From the NCBI GenBank assembly GCA_034432855.1, contig DAOUBA010000203.1, positions 1-24,922 on the forward strand: 24,922 nucleotides of DNA, in the 5' to 3' direction. Both the position numbers and the translations under genes were made by a program. Within the stretch, counting starts at the first letter, position 1. Each line of letters begins with the position of its first letter. The notes below the pieces were generated by a model. It searched no databases. It was given only the letters and a program-made list of their open reading frames with translations, and was not told the DNA's origin. This stretch comes from DAOUBA01 sp034432855. GTDB lineage: Bacteria > Chloroflexota > Anaerolineae > B4-G1. Positions 1-7,257 of this stretch are shown in pieces.

Positions 1-1
1 G

Positions 2-2833
2 GTCGCGTTCACCGCTCCGCATTCCTTCTCCGAACATGAGTTACGTCTCCTGGGACTGTTGGCCGAACAGGCGGCCATTGCCATCGAGCGCACCCGTCTC
101 TTTGCCGCCGACACGCGCCGTTCGACTCAGTTGGCGCTGATTGACGAGGTGGCCCGGCAGGCCACGGCGACGCTCAATCTGAACGAGATCCTGGATACGG
201 TGGCGGCTGCCATCCAGCGCAGTTTCGCCTACTTCAACGTTGCGCTTTTCCTGGTGGATCAGGCGTTGGGTGAAGTCGTGCTCCGCTCCGTCGCTGGCGG
301 GCATGCGACGGAGCGGCGGCGGGGCTATCGCCAACCAATCGGGGAAGGCGTCGTGGGTCACGTCGCCCAGACGGGGAAGACGATGCTGGTGAACGACATC
401 GCTACCGAGCCGCGCTACCGCCCGATCTCACCGACCCTCAAGCCGATCGGTGCGGAACTGGCGGTGCCTATTCTGCGCGGCGATGAGGTGATCGGTGTCC
501 TGGACATCCGTAGCCTGGAACGAGGCGCCTTCAGCCAGGAGGACGTAAGGATGATGGAGGCGCTGACCGATCAGCTGTCCGTCGCGATTGACAACGCCCG
601 GCTGTACGAGGAGACCCAGCGGCGCGTGACGGAATTGAGCGCCCTGCAAGACACCAACCTGCGTATCGTCTCGTCGCTCGACACCACGCTGGTTTTGGAT
701 TCCGTAACGCGCAACGTACTGGATTTGGTGGATGCAGACGATGTGCACATTTTCCTTCGCGATCCGGAAAACGGACACCTGGAGTTCGGAAACGCGCTGT
801 GGCGGGGTGAACCGACGCCCGTGAGCCTGCAAAAGCAGCCGGATGAATTTGTCCACGCCGTACTCGAAGCCGGTCGCTCGCTGGTCTTTAATCACGCGCG
901 TGAACACCCGTACTTCGCCTCGCTCAGGGCGCGGGGATCGGGCGTGGAGGCCGTCGCCGGTTTTCCGCTGTTGGGCAGCACGGGCGCTATGGGCGTGATG
1001 ACGGTGACCTATCTGCGCCCCCACGTTTTCAGTGCCGACGAACTGCGTCTGCTGGGACTGCTGGCCTCGCAGGCTGCTGTAGCAATCGCCAACGCGCGGC
1101 TGTACGAGGAGATGCGCCGTCGTCTCGAAGAACTGACCATGCTGCACGAAATCTCCTTCGCCGCCTCGTCCACGCTCTCGCTGGAGGAGATCGCCGATCG
1201 GGTGGTCGCCGCCGTCCAGCAGAGCCTGGGGTTCGAGCACTTGAGCCTGTTGCTGCTCAACGACAAGCAGGGCGTGTTGGAGCCGCTGGGCCGCTGTGCC
1301 AGTAGCGAGCGCGAGGTGCGTATAGGACAGGGGTTGGCGGGCTGGGTCGCCGAGCATGGCGTCGCGTTGCGCGTGGGCGACGTGACACAGGATGCCCGTC
1401 ACGTCGAAAGAATCCCCGGTACGCGTTCGCTGTTGATTGTCCCACTGACGGTGGGGGAGCGCATAATCGGGGTGATCGAGGCGGCGAGTGCGCGCTTTGA
1501 CGCGTTTGGCATAGCCGACGAGCGCCTGATGACCACGGTGGCGCGGCAACTGGCCATCGCCATCGAGAACGCGCGCCTGTATCAGGAGACCGAGCGGCGA
1601 CTGGCAGAGGTCTCGGCCCTGTACCAGTTGGCCCAGCAGATGAACACGACGTTCGGCGTTCAGGAGCGGCTGGACGCCATCGTCTGGTCGCTGAAAGAGG
1701 CATTGAATTGCCGCGCCTGTTCGATCGCGCTCGTGGACCCGATTCACAACGTATTGGAGATCCGCGCGGCAGCAGGCATTGACGAGCAGTGGAAACGCGC
1801 TTTCCGGCTGAGCCTGGGCGAAGGGACGGCTGGCCGTGTCGCGCTTGAAGGCGTGCCTGTATATGTGCCCGACACGCGGGCGACGAGTGATTTCGTCTTC
1901 TTCGATCAGGCCGTGCGTTCGCTTCTGACGGTACCCTTGAGTGTCCAGCAACGGGTGATCGGGACACTGACCGTGGATAGCGACAGGCCCAATGCGTTCA
2001 GCGAGGCTGACGAGCGGCTGCTCACCATCGCGGCAACCCAGGCCGCTATTGCCATCGAGAACGCGCGGCTGTATGCCAGCCTCGAGCAGCGGGCCAGGAA
2101 TCTGGCTGAGGTGTGCGCCGAGTTGCGGGAGGCCGACCGGCTCAAAGATGAACTGGTACAGAATATCTCGCACGAGTTACGGACGCCGCTCACGTTTGTG
2201 AAAGGCTACGTCGAATTGCTGCTGGCGGGCGATGCCGGGCCGCTCACCGAGGAGCAGAAGGAGCAACTGCAGATCGTGGCCGAGAAGACCAACGTGGTCA
2301 CGCGCCTGGTGAGTGACATCATCTTCCTGCAGCAGATGGACCGGGCACCTGCCAAGAAAGTGCCCGTCTCGCTGGTCAAACTGGCGCGACGCGCCTTGCG
2401 TGGGTGCGCTGCTACCGCCGAGAGCGCCGGGTTGATTCTGGTAGATAACATACCAGATGATCTGCCGCTGGTGGCCGGAGATGAGGGCTGGTTGTTGCAG
2501 GTGTTCGACAATCTGCTGGGGAACGCGATCAAGTTCAGCCCCGATGGCGGGCGAATCACGGTGACCGTCGAAGATGTCGGGCCGATGGAGCGGGTGTCCG
2601 TTGCCGATCAAGGGATCGGCATTCCCAAGGATCAGCAGGAGCGCATCTTCGAGCGTTTCTATCAGGTGGATGGCTCGGCCAAGCGACGGTTCGGCGGCGT
2701 TGGGTTGGGCCTGGCAATTGTCAAACGCATCGTCGAGACCCACGGGGGGAAAGTCTGGGTAGAAAGCGAGGAGGGGAAGGGCAGTACATTCTACTTTACG
2801 ATCCCCAAGTACCAGGACGGGGCACTATCCTGA
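2..2833 (+). CDS. Multi-GAF sensor histidine kinase, 5' end missing
   Basis: The frame is open to the left window edge, so the true start lies outside; about 943 residues are visible. The product is a predicted soluble two-component sensor kinase that autophosphorylates on His and passes phosphate to an unseen response regulator. Domains by position: the tail of one GAF (2-100), then four full GAFs (about 170-620, 650-1115, 1180-1590 and 1660-2080), HisKA (about 2145-2350) with the H-box NISHELRTPLT at 2162, and HATPase_c (about 2440-2810) with N-box NLLGNAIKFSPDGG, G1 box ADQGIGIP and G2 box GGVGLGLAIVKR. Each GAF ends in a near-repeated helix of the type NARLYEETQRR, typical of signalling linkers. 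No transmembrane segment is visible. The GAF ligands cannot be told from sequence. No regulator gene lies downstream; the next gene is adenosine deaminase, 43 bp away. Confidence 0.93.
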   Translation, partial: VAFTAPHSFSEHELRLLGLLAEQAAIAIERTRLFAADTRRSTQLALIDEVARQATATLNLNEILDTVAAAIQRSFAYFNVALFLVDQALGEVVLRSVAGGHATERRRGYRQPIGEGVVGHVAQTGKTMLVNDIATEPRYRPISPTLKPIGAELAVPILRGDEVIGVLDIRSLERGAFSQEDVRMMEALTDQLSVAIDNARLYEETQRRVTELSALQDTNLRIVSSLDTTLVLDSVTRNVLDLVDADDVHIFLRDPENGHLEFGNALWRGEPTPVSLQKQPDEFVHAVLEAGRSLVFNHAREHPYFASLRARGSGVEAVAGFPLLGSTGAMGVMTVTYLRPHVFSADELRLLGLLASQAAVAIANARLYEEMRRRLEELTMLHEISFAASSTLSLEEIADRVVAAVQQSLGFEHLSLLLLNDKQGVLEPLGRCASSEREVRIGQGLAGWVAEHGVALRVGDVTQDARHVERIPGTRSLLIVPLTVGERIIGVIEAASARFDAFGIADERLMTTVARQLAIAIENARLYQETERRLAEVSALYQLAQQMNTTFGVQERLDAIVWSLKEALNCRACSIALVDPIHNVLEIRAAAGIDEQWKRAFRLSLGEGTAGRVALEGVPVYVPDTRATSDFVFFDQAVRSLLTVPLSVQQRVIGTLTVDSDRPNAFSEADERLLTIAATQAAIAIENARLYASLEQRARNLAEVCAELREADRLKDELVQNISHELRTPLTFVKGYVELLLAGDAGPLTEEQKEQLQIVAEKTNVVTRLVSDIIFLQQMDRAPAKKVPVSLVKLARRALRGCAATAESAGLILVDNIPDDLPLVAGDEGWLLQVFDNLLGNAIKFSPDGGRITVTVEDVGPMERVSVADQGIGIPKDQQERIFERFYQVDGSAKRRFGGVGLGLAIVKRIVETHGGKVWVESEEGKGSTFYFTIPKYQDGALS

Positions 2834-2876
2834 AGACCGGCGGGTGTCGTAGCATGGGGGTGGCATCATAGACGGC

Positions 2877-3944
2877 GTGACTGCAGCAATCCAGAAACGA
2901 CAACCTGAGGTCACATCCGGCCTGCGTGCCCAATTGCGTGGGCTGCCCAAGGTGGACCTGCATCGCCACCTGGAGGGCTCGCTGCGCATCCAGACCCTGG
3001 CCGAGATCGCTCGGGAGCACGGCATTGACTTGCCCAGTTACGATATCGAATCCCTGCGTCCCTTCGTAACGGTCACCAACGAGCAGCCCGACTTTCATCG
3101 TTTCCTGGAAAAGTTCCGTCTCTTACGCCGTTTCTACCCAACGCGGGAAGCAGTGGAGCGGATTGCCTACGAAGCGGTCGCCGATGCAGCTGCCGATAAC
3201 GTCAGATACCTGGAACTGCGCTTCAACCCGAGCGCGCAAGCGCGAATGCAGGGCTTTTCGCTCGAACAGGTGACGGCCTGGGTGTGCAACGCCGTCGCCC
3301 GGGCGCAGCGCGACCTGGGGGTGCGCGTGGGCCTGATTATGCAGATCAGTCGGGATGAAAGCCTGGAGGTGGCCTCTCAGATGGTAGACGTCGCCCTGGC
3401 TTATCGGGACAAAGGCATCGTCGGGCTCGATCTGGCCGGCGACGAGGTCAGATACCCCGCGCGTGGCTTCTCCGAGGTCTTCCGCCGGGCACGGCAGGAG
3501 GGACTGAACATCACCATACACGCCGGTGAAGCCGCCGGCGCCCAGAACGTCCACGAGGCGATCGAATTGCTAGGAGCACAGCGCATCGGACACGGCCTGC
3601 GCACGGTCGAAAACTCGGAGGTTGTGCGTCTGGTGCGTGACCGGGGAGTGACGCTGGAAATCTGTCCGACCAGCAACTTGCAGACCGGCGCTGTGCGCCG
3701 TTTAGGACAGCATCCCCTGACCGATCTGATGACGCTCGGGCTGCGCGTGACCATCAATACGGACGATCCCAGCGTCAGCGATACGACGCTTACCGACGAG
3801 TACATGGTCGTCATGCTGACGATGGGAACAACGTTGGAGCAGATCAAGCGTACCATCGTTACGGCCGCCGAGGCGGCTTTCCTGCCGCCGGACGAGAAGG
3901 AGCAATTGGTGGCTTGGTTCCACCGGGAGTTGGGAGTGACGTGA
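2877..3944 (+). CDS. add: Adenosine deaminase family protein
   Basis: A 355-residue amidohydrolase that should deaminate adenosine (or a related purine) to inosine in purine salvage, in the cytoplasm. The visible active-site set is complete: metal-binding His29 and His31 in DLHRHLEGS, His215 and catalytic Glu218 in HAGEAAG, His239 in RIGHGLR, and Asp296/Asp297 in NTDDPSVS. Length is normal for the family. The start is GTG at 2877, preceded by a GGGGTGG stretch near 2857; no better in-frame start precedes the conserved DLHRHLEGS block. Adenine deaminase or aminodeoxyfutalosine deaminase share these motifs, so the substrate is not fixed by sequence alone. The gene ends just before a heptamer repeat array that leads into argS. 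Confidence 0.9.
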   Translation: MTAAIQKRQPEVTSGLRAQLRGLPKVDLHRHLEGSLRIQTLAEIAREHGIDLPSYDIESLRPFVTVTNEQPDFHRFLEKFRLLRRFYPTREAVERIAYEAVADAAADNVRYLELRFNPSAQARMQGFSLEQVTAWVCNAVARAQRDLGVRVGLIMQISRDESLEVASQMVDVALAYRDKGIVGLDLAGDEVRYPARGFSEVFRRARQEGLNITIHAGEAAGAQNVHEAIELLGAQRIGHGLRTVENSEVVRLVRDRGVTLEICPTSNLQTGAVRRLGQHPLTDLMTLGLRVTINTDDPSVSDTTLTDEYMVVMLTMGTTLEQIKRTIVTAAEAAFLPPDEKEQLVAWFHRELGVT

Positions 3945-3986
3945 GACGTAAGACGTAAAACGTAAAGCGTAAAACGTAAGGCGTAA
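3945..3986. repeat. Six tandem 7-bp repeats between add and argS
   Basis: Six contiguous heptamers: GACGTAA, GACGTAA, AACGTAA, AGCGTAA, AACGTAA, GGCGTAA. The array starts right after the add stop codon and ends four bases before the argS ATG. It fills almost the whole intergenic gap. Its last units create the AAGG (3978-3981) that is the only visible Shine-Dalgarno candidate for argS. It resembles the short tandemly repeated heptamers (STRRs) described in filamentous cyanobacteria. Confidence 0.85.
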
Positions 3987-3990
3987 AGGG

Positions 3991-5655
3991 ATGATGGTAT
4001 TGATTCGTGACCAGATTGCGGATTGGATCGCTGCAGGGTTGCAGGCCGCGCAGAATGTAGGTGCATTGCCGCTGTTCAAAGTGCCGGCGGTGTCCGTGGA
4101 ACACTCGCGCCAGGCCGGACATGGTGACTATGCCTCGCCAGTGTGTCTGCGGCTGGCAAAGGAGGCCCGCTTATCACCCCGCGAGATTGCCGCGCGAGTC
4201 GTCGAGCACCTGCCGCCGGCTCCGCTCGCGGGCAAAGTCGAGGTGGCGGGGGCAGGGTACATCAATGTCACACTGGACTCCGGCTGGCTGGCCGCCCAGG
4301 TTGAGGCTATCCTGGAAGCCGGCGAGACATTCGGGAGCCTGGAACGCGGCCTGGGCAAGAAAGCGCAGGTCGAGTTCGTTAGCGCCAACCCCACCGGCCC
4401 GCTGACCGTCGGACGGGGGCGTGGCGGCGTGATGGGCGATACGCTTGCCAATCTCCTGATGGCAGCCGGCTACCAGGTGGAGCGCGAGTATTACTTCAAC
4501 AACGCCGGGCGCCAGATGGAGATCCTGGGCAACTCGGTGCGTCTGCGCTATCTGGAGTTGCTGGGGCAGGAAGTCGAGTTTCCGGAAGACCACTATCAGG
4601 GCGACTATATCCGCGACATTGCCGCCGCGCTTCGGGCCGAGTATGGCGACGGACTCGCGGACGCAGATATTGGCGTCTTCAAGGAGAGAGCCGAAGCGGA
4701 GATCTTTGCCGGCATCCGCGCCACGTTGGCCCGGCTGCGCATTCACTTCGACAACTATTTCAACGAGAGTTCGCTGCACGAGGGCGGCCAGGTCGCCGAG
4801 GTTTTGGCCAGGATGCGCGAACGCGGCTGCATCTACGAGAAGGACGGGGCGACCTGGTTCCGCGCGCCCGACGGGGAAGGCAAAAAGGACCGCGTCCTCA
4901 TCAAATCCACCGGCGAGCCCACCTATCGCCTGCCCGACATTGCTTATCACGTCGAGAAAATCCGCCGTGGCTACGACCTGATGATCACCATCCTGGGCGC
5001 CGATCACGTGGAAGAGTACCCGGACGTGCTGGCCGGCCTGCAGGCTCTGGGGTATCGCACCGACAACGTGCGCGTCGTCTTTCACCAGTTCGTCACCCTG
5101 GTACGCGGCGGCGAGCAGGTGCGGATGAGCACGCGCAAGGGCCATTTTGTCACGCTGGATGAGTTGATTGACGAGGTGGGCGCCGACGCGGTGCGCTACT
5201 TTATGCTCGCGCGTTCGCCCGATAGCCACATGGATTTCGACCTGGACCTGGCGGTAGAGCAATCGGAGCGCAACCCGGTCTACTACGTGCAGTACGCCCA
5301 CGCCCGTATCGCCAGCATCCTGCGCCACGCCGCCGACCAGGGTTGGGACATCGAATCGCCGGGCAATGTCTCTCTGTTGGCGCACGAGAGCGAGCAGGCG
5401 CTTATCCGCAAAATGCTGGAATTGCCGGAAGTGGTTGAGCAAGGGGTCGTGCAACTGACGCCGCACTATCTGCCGTTCTATGCACAAGAGTTAGCGGCGA
5501 TCTTTCACGCATTCTACCGCGATTGCCGCGTCGTCTCCTCGGACCCCGCCGATGCCGAGTTGACCCGCGCGCGTCTCCGGCTGGTGCGTGCGGCCCGGCT
5601 GGTTCTTGCCCGCGTTTTGCACCTGATGGGCGTCACAGCGCCGGAACGGATGTAG
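3991..5655 (+). CDS. argS: Arginyl-tRNA synthetase
   Basis: A 554-residue class I aminoacyl-tRNA synthetase that charges tRNA-Arg. The N-terminal Add-1 domain (about 1-110) contains the typical HGDYAS segment. The catalytic domain starts at VEFVSANPTGPLTVGRGRGG, and the KMSKS-equivalent is VRMSTRKGHFVTLDELI at about 5120-5170. The C-terminal anticodon-binding domain begins near FDLDLAVEQSERNPVYYVQ and ends LHLMGVTAPERM, the normal ArgS terminus. The HIGH signature reads TVGR instead of HVGH, so both histidines are absent. The start is ATG at 3991 (or the adjacent ATG at 3994), served by an AAGG that belongs to the upstream heptamer array. The assignment is secure from overall architecture despite the altered HIGH motif. 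Confidence 0.95.
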   Translation: MMVLIRDQIADWIAAGLQAAQNVGALPLFKVPAVSVEHSRQAGHGDYASPVCLRLAKEARLSPREIAARVVEHLPPAPLAGKVEVAGAGYINVTLDSGWLAAQVEAILEAGETFGSLERGLGKKAQVEFVSANPTGPLTVGRGRGGVMGDTLANLLMAAGYQVEREYYFNNAGRQMEILGNSVRLRYLELLGQEVEFPEDHYQGDYIRDIAAALRAEYGDGLADADIGVFKERAEAEIFAGIRATLARLRIHFDNYFNESSLHEGGQVAEVLARMRERGCIYEKDGATWFRAPDGEGKKDRVLIKSTGEPTYRLPDIAYHVEKIRRGYDLMITILGADHVEEYPDVLAGLQALGYRTDNVRVVFHQFVTLVRGGEQVRMSTRKGHFVTLDELIDEVGADAVRYFMLARSPDSHMDFDLDLAVEQSERNPVYYVQYAHARIASILRHAADQGWDIESPGNVSLLAHESEQALIRKMLELPEVVEQGVVQLTPHYLPFYAQELAAIFHAFYRDCRVVSSDPADAELTRARLRLVRAARLVLARVLHLMGVTAPERM

Positions 5656-5690
5656 AGGAAGCAGGAAGCAGGAGGCAGGAGGCGGGAAGC
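5656..5690. repeat. Five tandem 7-bp repeats after argS
   Basis: Five heptamers, AGGAAGC, AGGAAGC, AGGAGGC, AGGAGGC and GGGAAGC, begin at the base after the argS stop codon. The period is the same as in the array upstream of argS, with a different unit. Confidence 0.85.
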
Positions 5691-5704
5691 ATCACCTCTT
5701 ACCC

Positions 5705-5732
5705 CTTGCATCTTGCCTCTTGTATCTTGCAT
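5705..5732. repeat. Four tandem 7-bp repeats upstream of dcd
   Basis: Four heptamers, CTTGCAT, CTTGCCT, CTTGTAT and CTTGCAT, are followed directly by the dcd ribosome binding site GAGGGAGG (5737-5744). Together with the array at 5656-5690 they account for nearly all of the 101-bp argS-dcd gap. Confidence 0.8.
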
Positions 5733-5756
5733 CTTTGAGGGAGGATTCACAACAAG

Positions 5757-6632
5757 GTGGGCCTGAAACCCGATCACTGGATTCGCAAAATGGCATTAGA
5801 GCACCGTATGATCGAGCCGTTCGTGGACGGGCAGGTGCGCGATGGCGTGATCTCGTATGGCCTCTCGTCCTACGGCTACGACATCCGCGTGGCCGACGAG
5901 TTCAAGATCTTTCAACCCGAGATCACCGCAGCCAAACTGTCCGATGTCCAGTGCGCCTACGTGGCTGGAGTCCTCGACGCACAGGGTCAGATCGGCTATA
6001 TAGCGTCCGGGCCGGGAGGACGCCCTGGCCTGGCGCTGGTTATCACTGGCGAGAATCGCGCAATGCTCGAGGGCTTGCAGGCGATCATCGGCACGGGCTG
6101 CCTGCGCGAGTCTGGGGACGGGCGCAGTGAGTTAATCGTGAGCAAGGCCGCCGACGTGCAATACATCCTCTCTCAGGTGTGGCCCTACCTCTCCCAGCGC
6201 CGTGAGGTGGCCTCGCGGGCGCTCGCCGAGTTAAAGTCGGCCAAGTCCATCGTCGTGGACCCCAAGAATTTCGACGCCGATTCGTTCGTGGATTTCAAAG
6301 GCGACGTGTGTGTCATCCCGCCCAACTCGTTCGCCCTGAGCCGTACGGTAGAGTACTTTCGCGTCCCGCGCAACGTCCTGACCGTATGCGTGGGAAAAAG
6401 CACGTATGCGCGCTGCGGGATCATCGTGAACGTGACCCCCTTTGAGCCGGAATGGCAGGGCTATGTCACGCTCGAGATCAGCAACACCACTCCGCTGCCG
6501 GCCAAAATCTATGCCAACGAGGGCATCGCTCAGGTGCTTTTTTTCGAGGCCGACGAGGAGTGCGAGGTCTCTTACGCCGACAAGAAGGGCAAGTACCAGG
6601 CGCAGAAGGAGATCGTCCTGCCGCGGCTGTGA
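5757..6632 (+). CDS. dcd: dCTP deaminase with embedded LAGLIDADG-like domain
   Basis: A 291-residue protein; ordinary dCTP deaminases of this type have about 185. Residues 1-52 (LKPDHWIRKMALEHRMIEPF, GLSSYGYDIRVADEF) and 164-291 (VDPKNFD, GKSTYARCGIIVNVTPFEP, TLEISNTTPLPAKIYANEGI, SYADKKGKY) form a complete enzyme with Ser215, Arg219 and Glu240 in the expected active-site contexts. It would deaminate dCTP to dUTP for thymidylate synthesis. Residues of about 53-163 (5913-6245) are extra. They contain YVAGVLDAQGQIG, which resembles a LAGLIDADG motif, followed by an LVITGENRAMLEGLQ and WPYLSQRREVA pattern typical of that fold. The start is GTG at 5757, with GAGGGAGG 12 bases upstream; it matches the usual N-terminus, unlike the ATG at codon 12. 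No intein splice residues are present. The host call is very secure; the insert call is moderate. Confidence 0.93.
   Translation: MGLKPDHWIRKMALEHRMIEPFVDGQVRDGVISYGLSSYGYDIRVADEFKIFQPEITAAKLSDVQCAYVAGVLDAQGQIGYIASGPGGRPGLALVITGENRAMLEGLQAIIGTGCLRESGDGRSELIVSKAADVQYILSQVWPYLSQRREVASRALAELKSAKSIVVDPKNFDADSFVDFKGDVCVIPPNSFALSRTVEYFRVPRNVLTVCVGKSTYARCGIIVNVTPFEPEWQGYVTLEISNTTPLPAKIYANEGIAQVLFFEADEECEVSYADKKGKYQAQKEIVLPRL
5913..6245 (+). mobile_element. LAGLIDADG homing-endonuclease-like domain inside dcd
   Basis: This is an in-frame insertion of about 110 codons at the loop after DEFKIFQP and before SIVVDPKNFD of dCTP deaminase. The motif VAGVLDAQG (residues 69-77) aligns with LAGLIDADG position by position, but the eighth residue, normally the catalytic Asp or Glu, is Gln76. 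The rest (hydrophobic beta strands, GLQAIIGTGCL, and VWPYLSQRREVASRALAEL near the end) fits one LAGLIDADG half-domain. There is no N-terminal Cys/Ser, no TxxH and no terminal His-Asn, so it is not an intein. It may be an inactive or repurposed endonuclease domain carried inside the enzyme. Confidence 0.6.
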
Positions 6633-6634
6633 CG

Positions 6635-6663
6635 TTGACCGAAGGGGAAGTGCGGGTTATAAT
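6635..6663 (+). promoter_or_regulatory. Sigma70-type promoter for the decayed antitoxin/PIN pair
   Basis: TTGACC (6635-6640) and TATAAT (6658-6663) are separated by exactly 17 bases, close to the consensus. The promoter lies 3 bp after dcd and 19 bp before the ATG at 6682. Confidence 0.7.
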
Positions 6664-6681
6664 GATGGCGGAGGTGACAGG

Positions 6682-6971
6682 ATGGGTGTGTTGACGACGT
6701 ATCCGGGGTCGTTGAAAAGGGTGTGATATGGCTGCGGCCCTCGTCGCCCGCGTCGCCGGAGGGCGCCGAAGTGCTCGTGGTTGCCGCGCAACCGCTCCCC
6801 TCTCTGGAAGAACAGGAACGCCGTCTGGCCTGGATGTCGGAAGAAGAATGGTGCAAACCGTTTGATGCTGTGCGAACGGCCTGGGATACTTCCGAGCCGG
6901 CGCCGGAGGAAGGCCGGCTGCTGAGTGATGATGAGTTGGTGGCATTGGTGCACCAGGAGACGATATCGTGA
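6682..6971 (+). pseudogene. AF2212-like antitoxin, frameshifted near its N-terminus
   Basis: The ATG at 6682 has a good upstream AGGTGACAGG and encodes a start of the type MGVLTTYPG, but runs into a stop after 14 codons. In the third frame from about 6708 the sequence continues as VVEKGVIWLRP, then PEGAEVLVVAAQPLP and EEQERRLAWMSEEEW, ending ELVALVHQETIS. The two parts join perfectly if one G is restored in the run GGGG (6705-6708). That gives TYPG-VVEKG, the usual beginning of small antitoxins that precede PIN-domain toxins. Without that base, translation could only start downstream, for example at GTG 6723, and would lose the N-terminal strand. The lost base could be a genuine mutation or a homopolymer assembly error. 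The stop overlaps the next frame by GTGA. Confidence 0.6.
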
Positions 6972-7111
6972 TCGCCACTGCCGTTGCCGCCAGCCCTTGC
7001 TACCTGGTCGCAGCAGACAGCGACTTGTATGGCGATGCTGACCTGGTCAATGCGCTGCGCACACTGGGCGTGACGGTCGTGCAGACTGCTGGCTTTCTGG
7101 CTGCGCTGTAG
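6968..7111 (+). pseudogene. C-terminal remnant of a PIN-domain toxin
   Basis: A 47-codon frame starts with GTG overlapping the antitoxin stop (GTGA). It reads IATAVAASPCYLVAADSDL and then LRTLGVTVVQTAGFLAAL. This corresponds to the last third of PIN-domain toxins: the strand before the final acidic residues, the DSDL turn and the closing FL..L helix. The N-terminal half, with the first catalytic Asp (normally VLDTNV), is missing, so an internal deletion has joined the toxin's interior to the antitoxin end. It should have no nuclease activity. Confidence 0.55.
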
Positions 7112-7119
7112 GGGTTGGA

Positions 7120-7147
7120 TTGACATCCCCGCAAAATCGGGTATGAT
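7120..7147 (+). promoter_or_regulatory. Promoter for tRNA-Val
   Basis: TTGACA (7120-7125) and TATGAT (7142-7147) with a 16-base spacer; the tRNA begins 13 bases after the -10 box, as expected for a stable RNA promoter. Confidence 0.7.
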
Positions 7148-7159
7148 GAGAAACATACC

Positions 7160-7233
7160 GGGCGGTTAGCTCAGTTGGTCAGAGCGCCTCTCTTACAAAG
7201 AGGAGGTCACAGGTTCGAGTCCTGTATCGCCCA
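7160..7233 (+). tRNA. tRNA-Val (anticodon TAC)
   Basis: A full cloverleaf can be drawn. The acceptor stem is GGGCGGT with ATCGCCC (one G-U pair), and the D arm is GCTC/GAGC. The anticodon stem is CCTCT/AGAGG with loop CTTACAA, giving anticodon TAC. The T arm is ACAGG/CCTGT with loop TTCGAGT. The discriminator is A7233, and the CCA end is not encoded (the genome reads CAC). Confidence 0.95.
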
Positions 7234-7257
7234 CACGTTGAACTGGGGAGGTTGGCG

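Noticed and set aside
428..2173. Long open frame on the - strand opposite the kinase
   Set aside because: It is antisense to a well-supported gene and has no recognisable domain; GC-rich codon bias creates such shadows. The same holds for - strand frames at 4174-5487, 8260-9372 and 11327-12700.
5720..6130. Separate + strand gene overlapping the dcd 5' half
   Set aside because: Arg/Gly-rich translation without domains; it is a shadow frame of dcd.
5913..6245. Intein in dCTP deaminase
   Set aside because: The insert is only about 110 residues and has no N-terminal Cys/Ser, no TxxH block and no terminal His-Asn followed by Cys/Ser/Thr.
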